Below, piece after piece: positions 17,224-26,360 of a DNA stretch of 36,710 nt. The position numbers and the translations under genes were made by a program. Location of the stretch: assembly GCA_007133065.1 (NCBI GenBank), contig SLNJ01000158.1, positions 1 to 36,710 of the forward strand. The letters are read 5' to 3'. The notes beneath the pieces were generated by a model. The model was not told the origin of the DNA and made no database searches. It saw nothing but the letters and a program-made list of their open reading frames with translations. Each line of letters starts with the position of its first letter. Within the stretch, counting starts at the first letter, position 1. The stretch is from Opitutales bacterium. GTDB lineage: Bacteria; Verrucomicrobiota; Verrucomicrobiia; Opitutales; Oceanipulchritudinaceae.

Positions 17224-18516
17224 ATGGGTAGCACACCGACCAAACTCACGATCGCCGAATCCGGCCGTCACTTTCAAACCGCGGAGGGCAAACCGTTTGT
17301 CTGGGTCGCCGACACCGGATGGAACGCCGCCCTTCGGGGAGATCGACCCGCGTGGGAACGGTATCTGCGCACGAGGCGGGAGCAGGGATTCACGGTGATT
17401 CAGTTCGTCGCCACGCCGTGGCGCGGCTGCAAGGAGCCGCCTCACGGGCCCCTCTTCCGGGAGTCGGATAACGATGTCGAATTCGACGATGCCGCCTGGG
17501 AGAAGATGGAGGAGTGGCTGCAGCTCATCGTCGACCACGACATGGTTCCCGCGCCGGTGATGGTCTGGGACAACAACCCCGATGAGCCGTTCTTCAAGTT
17601 CCGGACAGATACGTGCATTGCCGCCGGGCGGCGCATGCTCGAGCGGTGGAAGGAGCGTTTCCAGCCGGTGTGGATTCTCGGCGGCGACGGAAATTACCGC
17701 CCGCGGCATCAGATCCGGAAATGGAAGGAGATCGGCCGCGCCGTCTTCGACGGGCACGACGACGTCCTGGCGACGATGCATCCCTGCGGCGTCTCGTGGG
17801 TCGGCGATATTTTCGCCGATGAGCCGTGGTACTCGTTCGTCGGGATCCAGAGCGGACACGGGAGCGATCCCGTCAGTCTGCGATTTCTGCTCAATGGGCC
17901 GTATACGACCCGCTGGGAGTCGATCCGCAAGCCGTTCGTCAACCTCGAACCCAATTACGAATTCGCCCAGTCGTACCAGGATCGCAGCCTTCATTACAAC
18001 GCCTGCCACATCCGCCGCGCCACCTGGTGGTCGCTGCTCGGCGCTCCGCCCGCGGGTATCACGTACGGCAGCAATCCGATCTGGATCTGGCCGCTCGAAC
18101 GCTACGAGTTCGCCGAGGGTCATGGCCGCTGGGGATCGGGCCGGTGGACGACGGGGCTCGAAACCGAGGGGATCGACCATCTCACCGTCGCGTTCGAATT
18201 GTTGAACGGGCTGCCCTGGACCGAGCTCCTGCCCGCCGATCATCTTCTGGCATCGCAACCCGGCTGGATTGAACCGGAGCACGCCTGCAAAGCCGCAGCG
18301 ACTCCCGATCGGTCCACGGTTGTGGTATACACCCCCCTGCCCGGGAAAATCCGCCTGCTCGGGGAGGTCGCGGACGAATCGTACCGCGCCACATGGGCCA
18401 ATCCCCGCAATGGCCAGATCGAGGCATGCCGGCTCTCGCTCGACTCCGGCCTCTGCGAAGCCGAGACGCCGGGGGATCCCCTGGACCACGACTGGCTCCT
18501 GATCCTGCGCAAGTAA
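17224..18516 (+). CDS. DUF4038 / GH140-like apiosidase-type glycoside hydrolase
   Basis: 430 residues. Begins with FQTAEGKPFVWVADTGWNA, typical of DUF4038 proteins, followed by WERYLRTRREQGFTVIQFVATPW. Candidate active-site acids lie in ILGGDGNY (Asp155) and VNLEPNYE (Glu242/Glu246). The C-terminal beta domain (about 345-430) resembles the Pfam collagen-binding/DUF5060-associated module that usually follows DUF4038. Characterised GH140 members release apiose from rhamnogalacturonan II; whether this one does is not shown. No signal peptide is visible, so it may act inside the cell on imported oligosaccharides. 208 bp after the secreted hydrolase gene. Confidence 0.82.
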   Translation: MGSTPTKLTIAESGRHFQTAEGKPFVWVADTGWNAALRGDRPAWERYLRTRREQGFTVIQFVATPWRGCKEPPHGPLFRESDNDVEFDDAAWEKMEEWLQLIVDHDMVPAPVMVWDNNPDEPFFKFRTDTCIAAGRRMLERWKERFQPVWILGGDGNYRPRHQIRKWKEIGRAVFDGHDDVLATMHPCGVSWVGDIFADEPWYSFVGIQSGHGSDPVSLRFLLNGPYTTRWESIRKPFVNLEPNYEFAQSYQDRSLHYNACHIRRATWWSLLGAPPAGITYGSNPIWIWPLERYEFAEGHGRWGSGRWTTGLETEGIDHLTVAFELLNGLPWTELLPADHLLASQPGWIEPEHACKAAATPDRSTVVVYTPLPGKIRLLGEVADESYRATWANPRNGQIEACRLSLDSGLCEAETPGDPLDHDWLLILRK

Positions 18517-18671
18517 CAGGCAAGTCGCAAGAAGAACCACGTGCGCTTCCCCCGGGCCATCGAAAAGGCCTCCTGAATCTCCGGCAAGGGGGTCTTCCCC
18601 GCATCCTGATTGAAACCGACCCCCGGTCCATGCGGCCGTGTGTCACATCTGCGTGACTACAAACTCGTCTG

Positions 18672-20309
18672 CTAGTCGCCCCGGATCCAGGTACCGGCGT
18701 CGTCACCGGTCAGCGCGAAGTAGTAGGGATAGTGCGGGGACCCCGTGTACCCCCAGAACGCACCCCCGTACGCCCAGAAGTAGTAGCTGGTTTCGCATTC
18801 TCCAACAATGTAGATCCAATCGCTTCCCGAGTCGGTGTACACGTGAGGGTACTGCGCATCGTAAAAATACCCCAGGCTGTTCCACTTCCAGCCTGCACCC
18901 ACATCGGAGGTGCCGGGGAACTGACCGAGTATCGACCCAGGCTCCCCGGGATTCTGCGGTTCGTAGTCCACATTGACATCCCGTTCCTCCAGGGCGGCGA
19001 TCCCCTCGGATGCCGGTGATTCGTCGCCGAGGTCCAGGGAGTTGTGCTCGACAGTCAAACGCCGCAGCGCCTCCAGCCCGAGGATCGGCCCAATATCGGT
19101 TATCTCGTTCGCGTTGAGCTCCAGGTATTCGAGATTCACGAGCGCCCCAAGCGGCGCCACGTTGCGAATGGAGTTCCAGTCCAGGGTCAGTGCGCGCAAT
19201 TTTACGAGTCCTGCGAGCGGGCCCACATCACAGATCGCGTTCTCGCCGAGGTGAAGATTCCGCAATTCAGACAGTCCCGCCAACGGTGTGAGATCTGAAA
19301 TCCGCGTGTTAATAGATAAAGACAACGTCTCGAGCTTCACCAACCCTGCGAGCGGCACAATATCCTCGATCGAGTTCCCCCAGAGCCACAGGCTTTCCAG
19401 GTTCGCCAGGTTCGCCAGGGGCGAGAGATCGATGATTTCATTCATATGCAGGTGCAGATCGTAGAGCTCCGTCATCCCCGCGAGCGGAGTCAGATCGGAG
19501 ATCCGGTTGTGCGCGAGCGAAAGGGTCTCCAGGTGCACCAGCTCGGAGAGCGGACCGATATCCACAATCCGGTCGTTTTGCTGGAGCGCGAGATTGCGAA
19601 GTTGCGGGAGTTGCGAGAGAGGACCGAGATCCGTGATCTTGTTCAGCTGGAGCCGCACTGCTTCGAGGCTGCTCAGCGCAGAGAGCGGAACGATATCCGA
19701 GATTTCGTTCGCGGTCAGGTTGAGCGATTTCAATCCGGTCAACGCCGCAAGCGGGGTGATATCCGAAATGCTGTTCGATTCGAGCGCCAACTCCTCCAAC
19801 CCCGACAACCCGGCCAGCGGGCCGACGTCCTCGATCGCATTCCAGGTGAGGTCAAGCCTGCGGAGCCCGGTCAACCCCGCCAGCGGACCGAGGTCGCTGA
19901 TCGTCTCATGGTACGCGAGAACGAGGTCCTCCAGTTGCTCGAGCCCGGCCAGCGGACCGAGGTCTGCGACCCCGCCGTCAACCACCAATCGCTCGAGGTT
20001 CTCCGCGTATTCCAGACCGCTGAGATCCGACACGCCCGTCGCGTACAAGTCCGTCAATTCAAGCATATCCCCGGAGTGAATCGGCCCCTCCTGAATCCAC
20101 AGCTCGGTCCGGACTTCCGACTCGAGGTTCGCATCGGCGAACTCAACCACCTCCGCCTCAACCGGCACCGCACAGATCGACACCGCCGCGGTAAGCGCTC
20201 CAATACGCGCAAGCCAGCCCCATGTGCTCCCGGCTCCGGTGAGTATTGGATTTCGCAGCGGCGCCGCAACGAAACAGCGCCGTGAGGAGGAAACCATGAA
20301 TCCGTTCAT
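18672..20309 (-). CDS. Exported leucine-rich-repeat protein with aromatic C-terminal domain
   Basis: 545 residues. An N-terminal signal sequence ends near PVEA-EVV. About fifteen 22-23-residue leucine-rich repeats of internalin type (consensus I-x-D-[LIV]-x-PLAGL-x-x-L-x-x-L-x-L) span roughly 75-440. The C-terminal 75 residues form a separate Trp/Tyr/Gly-rich region (WKWNSLGYFYDAQYP, DWIYIVGE, FWGYTGSPHYPYYFAL) that looks like a cell-surface attachment or wall-associated module found in PVC bacteria (inference). Internalin-like repeats mediate protein-protein contact. The exact start is uncertain; ATGs at 20309 and 20297 both keep a signal sequence. Divergent from the hybrid kinase gene across 479 bp. 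Confidence 0.87.
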   Translation of the reverse strand: MNGFMVSSSRRCFVAAPLRNPILTGAGSTWGWLARIGALTAAVSICAVPVEAEVVEFADANLESEVRTELWIQEGPIHSGDMLELTDLYATGVSDLSGLEYAENLERLVVDGGVADLGPLAGLEQLEDLVLAYHETISDLGPLAGLTGLRRLDLTWNAIEDVGPLAGLSGLEELALESNSISDITPLAALTGLKSLNLTANEISDIVPLSALSSLEAVRLQLNKITDLGPLSQLPQLRNLALQQNDRIVDIGPLSELVHLETLSLAHNRISDLTPLAGMTELYDLHLHMNEIIDLSPLANLANLESLWLWGNSIEDIVPLAGLVKLETLSLSINTRISDLTPLAGLSELRNLHLGENAICDVGPLAGLVKLRALTLDWNSIRNVAPLGALVNLEYLELNANEITDIGPILGLEALRRLTVEHNSLDLGDESPASEGIAALEERDVNVDYEPQNPGEPGSILGQFPGTSDVGAGWKWNSLGYFYDAQYPHVYTDSGSDWIYIVGECETSYYFWAYGGAFWGYTGSPHYPYYFALTGDDAGTWIRGD

Positions 20310-20788
20310 TTTAATGAGCTAGTTACACGAGCGGAGGCGGTCAACAGGGAAACGCCGGTGCCTGTGCAAAAGCGGTAACGCTTCATTTCCATGGTTCCGC
20401 AGCGTTTGGCGTGCCGGCAGCCGTTTTGGACCTCACTTTGCTCGATTCTCAGTTTACGCGCCATCACTGCAATCATCCAGCCTTCGGGCCGGTTCGGTCA
20501 AATCAAGCAGGCTGTTGAAAAACCGGGGGGAACCCGGGAACAACTCGAATTGAGCCATGTTGTGTACCCGTGCACGGAGCATGCCCCGGCTGGCCAGGGT
20601 ACGCATACATCAATAAACATTACAAAATACGTACTTTACGGTATGGCGGCATCTCGTTGCATCGTATATAATCCTGGATGCTTCACCCCGGGTTCAGGGG
20701 AGGGCGCGGCGATTCTGATGGTCGACCGCCGAACTGAATCGATGCGAAACAAAAAACACCGTATACGAACAACTGATTCTTCCCCGCC
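20310..20788 (+). promoter_or_regulatory. Divergent intergenic region with a candidate promoter for the hybrid kinase
   Basis: No gene seen in these 479 bp. A perfect TATAAT lies at 20667-20672, about 117 bp before the kinase start. At 17-bp spacing the -35 position reads TGGCGG, a poor match, so an activator may be needed. An imperfect 14-bp palindrome AAAATACGTACTTT is at 20624-20637, 29 bp upstream of the TATAAT. A CAGGCTGTTGAAAAACCGG motif at 20508-20526 resembles one at 8960-8979. Weak evidence overall. Confidence 0.35.
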
Positions 20789-23700
20789 ATGTCGTCACCA
20801 GTCATCGGACTCTTCACCTGCCAATCGGAGGATTACATCTATCCTGTGCAGCGCGGGGTACAGGATGCGGTGCGCTCCCGGGGATGTCATCTGCTGGCGC
20901 TCTCCACCCATGACTCCCTCCAACACAACGCGATCTCTCGCGAATCACTGCGAACGGCCTTTCCGTTCGACCGGCGCAACATCGACGCCGCGATCTTCGC
21001 CTACCCGAATCCGGAGATTCAGGAACACGCCCTCCACCTCAATGAGGTGGAGAAGCTCCCGGTAATCCTGGTGCATCGGGAGCACCCGCGTCTGCCACAC
21101 ATTTTGCCGGAAACACAGCAAGCCTTCAGGCAGGCCGTGATGGAGCTATACCGTGACGACCACCGAAAAATCCTCTTCCTCGGAGGCAGATCAACCGGTT
21201 CCATAGGGCTTCGCAGGGATGGGTTCCTCGACGGACTCCGCGAATGCGGTCTGCCATATGATCCGATCCTGGATATCGACACTGGGTTATCGGAATCGAA
21301 TGCCTACTCGGAGGTACAACGACTGCTGCACGACCGGCATCGTTTTACAGCGATCGTAGCTGCGGACCACTCGACGGCAGAAGGCGCATCCAGGGCCGCA
21401 CAGGATGCCGGGTTTCGCGTGCCGGAGGACGTCGCGATCATCGGGTACGACGACATTCCCGAATCCGCGTGCGCGGATCCGTCGCTGACCACGTTCGCCG
21501 TCCCCCATCACTCAATGGGGTTTCGTGCCGGCGCTCAGATCGTTGATTATCTTGAATCCGGGAAGCCGATCCCGTTTCGGGTCACCTGCCCGGTTCGCAT
21601 GGTCCACCGGTCCTCCGGGGGCCTGCGGGATCGCGCAACCATCTCCGAAGACGCGATTCCTCTGACGACCCGCATGCGCCTGTGCCGCTTGATGAGAGAT
21701 CACGTGTCAAGACGTGCCAATCGCGATGCCGGTGTCCAGGAAGCAGTGGCGATCGAGCGCCTTCACGCGGCGATGGACGATCCCGAGCTTTTCGTGCAAC
21801 GCTTGCGCGAGGCTCGTCCGCACCTCAGACGCGGCGGTGGCGACACCACCGGGCTCCCAGCACCGCTTGCAATTGTTGAGGAGTATCTCGGCGGGGACCA
21901 GTGCGCAGAATCCACCGAGCCACCGCGCTCCAACCCGATCGATGCAAGTCTCTTTCGGAAGCTGGGCAACGAGATCTCGGGCTTACTCGCGAGGGAACGC
22001 GACGCACGACGGAAGAAGCTTGATCGGAGCATTCGCCCACTACGCCGGGAGGTCCTGTCGGGGACCCCGATGGACCTGCTGGACGAGGTGATGCACCGTT
22101 TCCTAACGACCGCAGGTCTTCCGTGGAGCGCCGTGTTCCTGTTCGACGACTTTGAAACCGCCTCGCCTGACGCCGCGGGTGTTTTAACACTATGGAAGCA
22201 TGCGACGGCCGGGAGTATTGCACCGGATTCCCGTAATCTCGTGTTGAACAATTTCCGCATCTCGGATGTTCTTCCCCGTGAACTGGAACAGTGGTCGGTG
22301 ATTACCTATCCGCTCCACGAACGCGGACGGACGATGGGGTTTCTCCTGCTCGATCTGAGCAACAGCTTCCAGAATCATTTCACCGACATCGCGCGGGACA
22401 TCACCTACTTTCTGCAATCGGGCCACTTCTTGGAACGCCTTCAAACCAAGAACCGCGAGCTGCATCTCGCAAAGGAAGCGGCTCAAGCGAGCGAGCGTGA
22501 GGCGGAAGCGGCCAACCGCGTAAAGAGCGAGTTCCTGGCGAACATGAGTCACGAGATCCGCACCCCGCTCAACAGCATCCTCGGGCTGACCGAACTGACT
22601 CTCGATACGCCCCTGAACGCCGAACAGCGCGATTTCCTGAACAACGTCCATCACTCCGGAGAGGCGCTGCTCGACCTCCTCAACGATATCCTGGATCTCT
22701 CGCGAATCGAAGCGGGCATGTTTGCCCTGGATCCGGTTGCGTTCAACCTGTGGGAGTGCATGGATGCGAGCGTGGCGATGTTCGAGAATGAGGCGGACCG
22801 CAAAGGCATTGATCTGTGCTGGGACATGGCTTCGGACGTTCCCCGGGGGGTTGTGGGGGATCCGGTCCGGCTCCGGCAGGTTCTGATTAATCTGCTCGGC
22901 AACGCCATCAAATTCACCGATGAAGGCCGGGTCGCGCTCGACGTGTCCGTCGAGGAGTCAACCGAGGAAGGAATACGCCTCCGATTCTCAGTCGAGGATA
23001 CCGGCGCCGGGATCCCGCAAGACAAACAACAGGCGATCTTCGACCCGTTCATCCAGGCGGACATGTCCGCCACGCGTACCCACGACGGCAGCGGCCTCGG
23101 CCTGACCATCAGCTCCCGGTTTGTGAAATTGATGGAGGGGGACCTCGCGGTGGAGAGCACGCCGGGGAAAGGGAGCTGCTTCACGTTCACGGCGCAGTTC
23201 CAGCATGCCCCGGAATGGAAGGAAGCGATTCCCGTCGCCCCGGGCGTGCCCGGGACAGCCGACTCGCCGGCGGTGCGGCCCTTGCGCGTTCTTCTCGTCG
23301 AAGATAACCCGGGCAACCAGAAGGTCGCCGAGCGCCTGCTCGAACGACACGGGCACCACGTCGACACCACAAGAAGCGGAGAAGAGGCGGTCGACGCCGT
23401 CGAAACGCACCGATACGACGCGGTTCTCATGGACATACAGATGCCCGGGATCGACGGTCGCGAGGCGACCTCGCGTATTCGGACGCGCGAGCGAGAGCGG
23501 GGCGTTTCCGAAGCGGATCGCCTCCCCATCATCGCGATGACCGCGCACGCGATGAAGGGCGTCCGGGAGCAATGCCTCAAGGCGGGCATGAACGACTACA
23601 TCATAAAACCAATCAACTCAAAGGATCTGTTTGAGAAACTCGATGCCTATCCTGCCCGTGCCGACACTGGCACGCGGTCGCCCCGCTTGGACACCCCTCA

Positions 23701-24043
23701 GATTCTCGAGAGCTTCGGCGGCTCCGAGGAGCTATTCTGCGAGGTCGTGCGGATTTTGCAGGATGAAGGGGATCGTCTCATCACCGCGATCCGCGATGCC
23801 GTCGAAAACCGGGACCGGGAAGCCCTCGGTTTTGCGGTGCATTCGCTCAAAGGTACACTGTGCCAGTTCGAGGAGTCGGAAAGCATGGCCACGGTTCACC
23901 GCCTCGAATCGATGACAGCCGAGGCCGACTTCAGCATGATCCTCCCCCTCTGCGAGACACTCGAACGACAGGTGCGCGGCGTGCAGAGAGCCGCTTTGGC
24001 CAGTGTCGAAACGCTGCCGTCGCACAGTGCCACGTCCTCGTAA
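20789..24043 (+). CDS. Cytosolic LacI-type sensor hybrid histidine kinase
   Basis: 1084 residues. Residues 1-270 are a LacI/GalR-type periplasmic-binding-protein fold (VIGLFTCQSEDYIYPVQRGV, VAIIGYDDIPESACADPSLTTF) without a DNA-binding head or signal peptide, so it should sense a ligand inside the cell. Residues about 430-560 look GAF-like, followed by a short coiled coil. The HisKA box SHEIRTPLNS has phospho-acceptor His588. HATPase follows (NLLGNAIKFTD, DTGAGIP, GSGLGLTIS). The receiver domain has phospho-acceptor Asp882 (VLMDIQMPG) and Lys in IIKPIN. A C-terminal HPt domain has His1018 (HSLKGT). A full multi-step phosphorelay in one chain; no output regulator is seen nearby. No membrane segment found. 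Likely substrate: a sugar or oligosaccharide (inference). Confidence 0.92.
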   Translation: MSSPVIGLFTCQSEDYIYPVQRGVQDAVRSRGCHLLALSTHDSLQHNAISRESLRTAFPFDRRNIDAAIFAYPNPEIQEHALHLNEVEKLPVILVHREHPRLPHILPETQQAFRQAVMELYRDDHRKILFLGGRSTGSIGLRRDGFLDGLRECGLPYDPILDIDTGLSESNAYSEVQRLLHDRHRFTAIVAADHSTAEGASRAAQDAGFRVPEDVAIIGYDDIPESACADPSLTTFAVPHHSMGFRAGAQIVDYLESGKPIPFRVTCPVRMVHRSSGGLRDRATISEDAIPLTTRMRLCRLMRDHVSRRANRDAGVQEAVAIERLHAAMDDPELFVQRLREARPHLRRGGGDTTGLPAPLAIVEEYLGGDQCAESTEPPRSNPIDASLFRKLGNEISGLLARERDARRKKLDRSIRPLRREVLSGTPMDLLDEVMHRFLTTAGLPWSAVFLFDDFETASPDAAGVLTLWKHATAGSIAPDSRNLVLNNFRISDVLPRELEQWSVITYPLHERGRTMGFLLLDLSNSFQNHFTDIARDITYFLQSGHFLERLQTKNRELHLAKEAAQASEREAEAANRVKSEFLANMSHEIRTPLNSILGLTELTLDTPLNAEQRDFLNNVHHSGEALLDLLNDILDLSRIEAGMFALDPVAFNLWECMDASVAMFENEADRKGIDLCWDMASDVPRGVVGDPVRLRQVLINLLGNAIKFTDEGRVALDVSVEESTEEGIRLRFSVEDTGAGIPQDKQQAIFDPFIQADMSATRTHDGSGLGLTISSRFVKLMEGDLAVESTPGKGSCFTFTAQFQHAPEWKEAIPVAPGVPGTADSPAVRPLRVLLVEDNPGNQKVAERLLERHGHHVDTTRSGEEAVDAVETHRYDAVLMDIQMPGIDGREATSRIRTRERERGVSEADRLPIIAMTAHAMKGVREQCLKAGMNDYIIKPINSKDLFEKLDAYPARADTGTRSPRLDTPQILESFGGSEELFCEVVRILQDEGDRLITAIRDAVENRDREALGFAVHSLKGTLCQFEESESMATVHRLESMTAEADFSMILPLCETLERQVRGVQRAALASVETLPSHSATSS

Positions 24044-24053
24044 CCCTGGCTTC

Positions 24054-24067
24054 CTGGTACGTACCAG
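24054..24067. other. Perfect 14-bp palindrome between convergent genes
   Basis: CTGGTAC followed directly by GTACCAG, with TGGC and GCCA nearby on either side, in the 77-bp gap between the kinase stop and the stop of the flavoprotein gene. It could be a protein-binding site. With no loop and no T-tract it is not a good intrinsic terminator. Confidence 0.4.
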
Positions 24068-24120
24068 CCGCCACGTTCGCTGCGCCGCGTGACCGGTCCG
24101 TCGACATGGATCGGCCGGCG

Positions 24121-25536
24121 CTACCGCAGCAACCTCGCCACCACGTCCGCGGCGGTGTAGGATTCGTTGCCGGGGGAGAGGAACTCCGCGATCCGGGCGG
24201 CATCGTCTCCGGCGGTCACCAACGGCAGTTCCGTGGTGCCATCCTTCTGAGTCTGGGCGATCCCCATGGTGGCGAGCAGCCCGTTGCACACACACTTGCG
24301 CCCCACGGTATCCTCCGGTTTCCCGCCCTTTCGAACATAATCCTCGACCGGTTCACCCGGACAGCGGTAGCCGACCGACCCATCCAGTTTGCGATAAGGG
24401 CTGCGCAGATACCCCAGATCGCAGAGCCGGGACCGCTCCCGATAATTCGCGTCCTCCGAAAGCGTGCCTTCCATCTTCAGGACTTTCAGCGGGAAACCGG
24501 TCGGCGACGCAACCGGATCGGTGAACACCAGGGTCTCGCCGCGTTGGCTCATCCGCAGCGCTTTCCGCTTGATGTCGGGGTCTATGCCCGATTCCTCGCA
24601 GAACGCGAAGGGCGTGCCGACCTGAACTCCTGTCGCACCGAGCGCGAGCGCCTCTTTGAGCCGTCCCGGTCGTCCGTAGGATCCCGCCATCCAAAACGGC
24701 AGCCCCAAGGCTCCGATCTTATCCAGATCCGGTGCGTCACGCGTTCCGTAAACCGGTTGCCCGTCGTCGGTCAGCTGCATGCTCCCGCGCGGCGGCGCGT
24801 TGTGCCCTCCGGCTGTCGGCCCTTCAATGATGAACCCGTCGACCCGACCACTGGCCTTGTTCGCCAGGGTGGTGGCGAGCGCAGTGGAACTGACGATCCC
24901 CAGGAACTTCGGCCGCTTAAGCTCCGGGGGAGTCGCCTTCCAGAAGTCGCTCGGATCAAAGCTGGAGACGAACCGCTCATCCGGCAATGCACCGAGCACG
25001 TCGATCTTCAGCTCGGCCGCGTCTCCGCGCGCCAGGCAATCCAGGGCGCCGGGGATCGCCCGGGGAATGCCGGCCCCCATGAGCACGTAGTCGACCCCGG
25101 CCAGCATCGCCCCGTAGAGGGAGGGCAGCGTTGGAAGCTGAATCTTCTCCAGCAGGTTGATCCCGATCAACCCATCGTGTCCTTCCTTCGCCAGGAAGAC
25201 CTCGGCAAAGTTTGCGACAACGGTCAACTCCAACAGCTTGCGTGAAAAAGTGAGGCTGGGAAGCGCAGTAAGCGAAAACGGTTCCCCTTTCGATCGGCCA
25301 TCCTCGACGAAATAGCGGTTGAGGATCGCCTGCGCCATATCCGGGGACGGGAACGCGCTCACAGCCCGGCGGAGATGCCCGCCGGGATCGCCCGATTGGA
25401 GTGTTCGAACAAGAATCGTCGAAAGCGCGGTGCCGGCGACAACGCCCATATTCCCAGTGCGTGCAACCGCCTGAGCCAGGTGCCAGCCGGAAACGCCGAC
25501 CCCCATGCCTCCTTGAATAATAAGTGGAAATGCCAC
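24121..25536 (-). CDS. Nitronate monooxygenase (2-nitropropane dioxygenase)-like flavoprotein
   Basis: 471 residues, an FMN-dependent TIM-barrel protein. Seen: IIQGGMGVGVSGWHLAQAVAR at the N-terminus, VLMGAGIPRAIPG, FIIEGPTAGGHNAPPR (FMN phosphate-binding Gly-rich part with His), and ALALGATGVQVGTPFAFCEESG. The family oxidises nitronates or, in FabK relatives, reduces enoyl-ACP. It is longer than typical nitronate monooxygenases (320-360) because of a C-terminal extension with cysteines (YRCPGEP, KCVCNGLLATMG) that may bind metal. This long form occurs widely and is uncharacterised. Start is a GTG at 25536. Upstream 275 bp to rnk contain no further gene. Confidence 0.85.
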   Translation of the reverse strand: MAFPLIIQGGMGVGVSGWHLAQAVARTGNMGVVAGTALSTILVRTLQSGDPGGHLRRAVSAFPSPDMAQAILNRYFVEDGRSKGEPFSLTALPSLTFSRKLLELTVVANFAEVFLAKEGHDGLIGINLLEKIQLPTLPSLYGAMLAGVDYVLMGAGIPRAIPGALDCLARGDAAELKIDVLGALPDERFVSSFDPSDFWKATPPELKRPKFLGIVSSTALATTLANKASGRVDGFIIEGPTAGGHNAPPRGSMQLTDDGQPVYGTRDAPDLDKIGALGLPFWMAGSYGRPGRLKEALALGATGVQVGTPFAFCEESGIDPDIKRKALRMSQRGETLVFTDPVASPTGFPLKVLKMEGTLSEDANYRERSRLCDLGYLRSPYRKLDGSVGYRCPGEPVEDYVRKGGKPEDTVGRKCVCNGLLATMGIAQTQKDGTTELPLVTAGDDAARIAEFLSPGNESYTAADVVARLLR

Positions 25537-25811
25537 GATTTACGTTCCGATTTCCTGGTTGCGTCGTCAAGGCCAATAGATTCACCCCTTGATGTGAATC
25601 AAAGCCACCGGCCCAGTGGCGTTTTGCGTGCACTTGAAGCTTGAGTCGTATGAAGGCGTCTGCCAACCTCGCTATTGCAGGCGTCCGCGGAACGATTCGG
25701 AATCGCCCGGTCGCAGCCCCTTTTTTGCCAAAAAAAAAGCGGCTGAAACCGACACGAACGCCGACGAATCATTGTTACAAGCATTGCTGCCGGCTACGCC
25801 GGTTCCCGATC

Positions 25812-26228
25812 ATGAGCAGACGAAAAATACACATCACGGAATTCGACCGATCCCGCCTTCAGGAACTGATTGCAGTGGCTAAGGACTTCTCGGGCCACAA
25901 CCGTCAGGATCTGGTCGGATTGGCGATCGAGTTGGCGGATGCACATGTCGTCGCCTCCGAGAACGTCCCCGCGGACGTGGTGACGATGAACTCGAAAGTC
26001 CTGCTCCGCGATGTCGATACCTCCGAGGAGATGACCTATACGCTGGTTTTCCCAAAGGACGCGAATATCGACTCGGGGGCGATTTCGATCCTCGCACCGG
26101 TTGGCACGGCGATTCTCGGATACGCCAAAGGTGATATCGTCGAATGGCCTGTGCCATCGGGCAAGTGCCGGATTCAGATCGAGGAGATTCTCTACCAACC
26201 CGAAGCAGCCGGCGACTTTCATCTGTGA
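25812..26228 (+). CDS. rnk: Rnk-like GreA/GreB C-terminal domain protein
   Basis: 138 residues of the regulator-of-nucleoside-diphosphate-kinase type: an N-terminal helical region (MSRRKIHITEFDRSRLQELI), then a GreA/GreB C-terminal FKBP-like domain (VTMNSKVLLRDVDTSEEMTYTLVFP, ISILAPVGTAILGYAKGDIVEWPVP). Rnk binds RNA polymerase without the Gre coiled-coil and is thought to tune transcription. The frame is open 57 codons upstream, but homology starts at the ATG at 25812. No ribosome site is obvious. Convergent with the PduS-like gene, 132 bp apart. Confidence 0.9.
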   Translation: MSRRKIHITEFDRSRLQELIAVAKDFSGHNRQDLVGLAIELADAHVVASENVPADVVTMNSKVLLRDVDTSEEMTYTLVFPKDANIDSGAISILAPVGTAILGYAKGDIVEWPVPSGKCRIQIEEILYQPEAAGDFHL

Positions 26229-26360
26229 TCCGGGCGCGGGCGCTCAATCCATGCTCACCGATAGAGTCGGATTCTGGTTTTGGAAAAATCCGGGAGCAAC
26301 CGGACATGATCGATACGGTCGATTCCGGCACCGGATCGTCGGCGACGAGTCCCTCGCTTC

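Noticed and set aside
17137-18540. 467-codon minus-strand ORF
   Set aside because: Antisense to the DUF4038 gene, which has clear family motifs; no motif on this strand.
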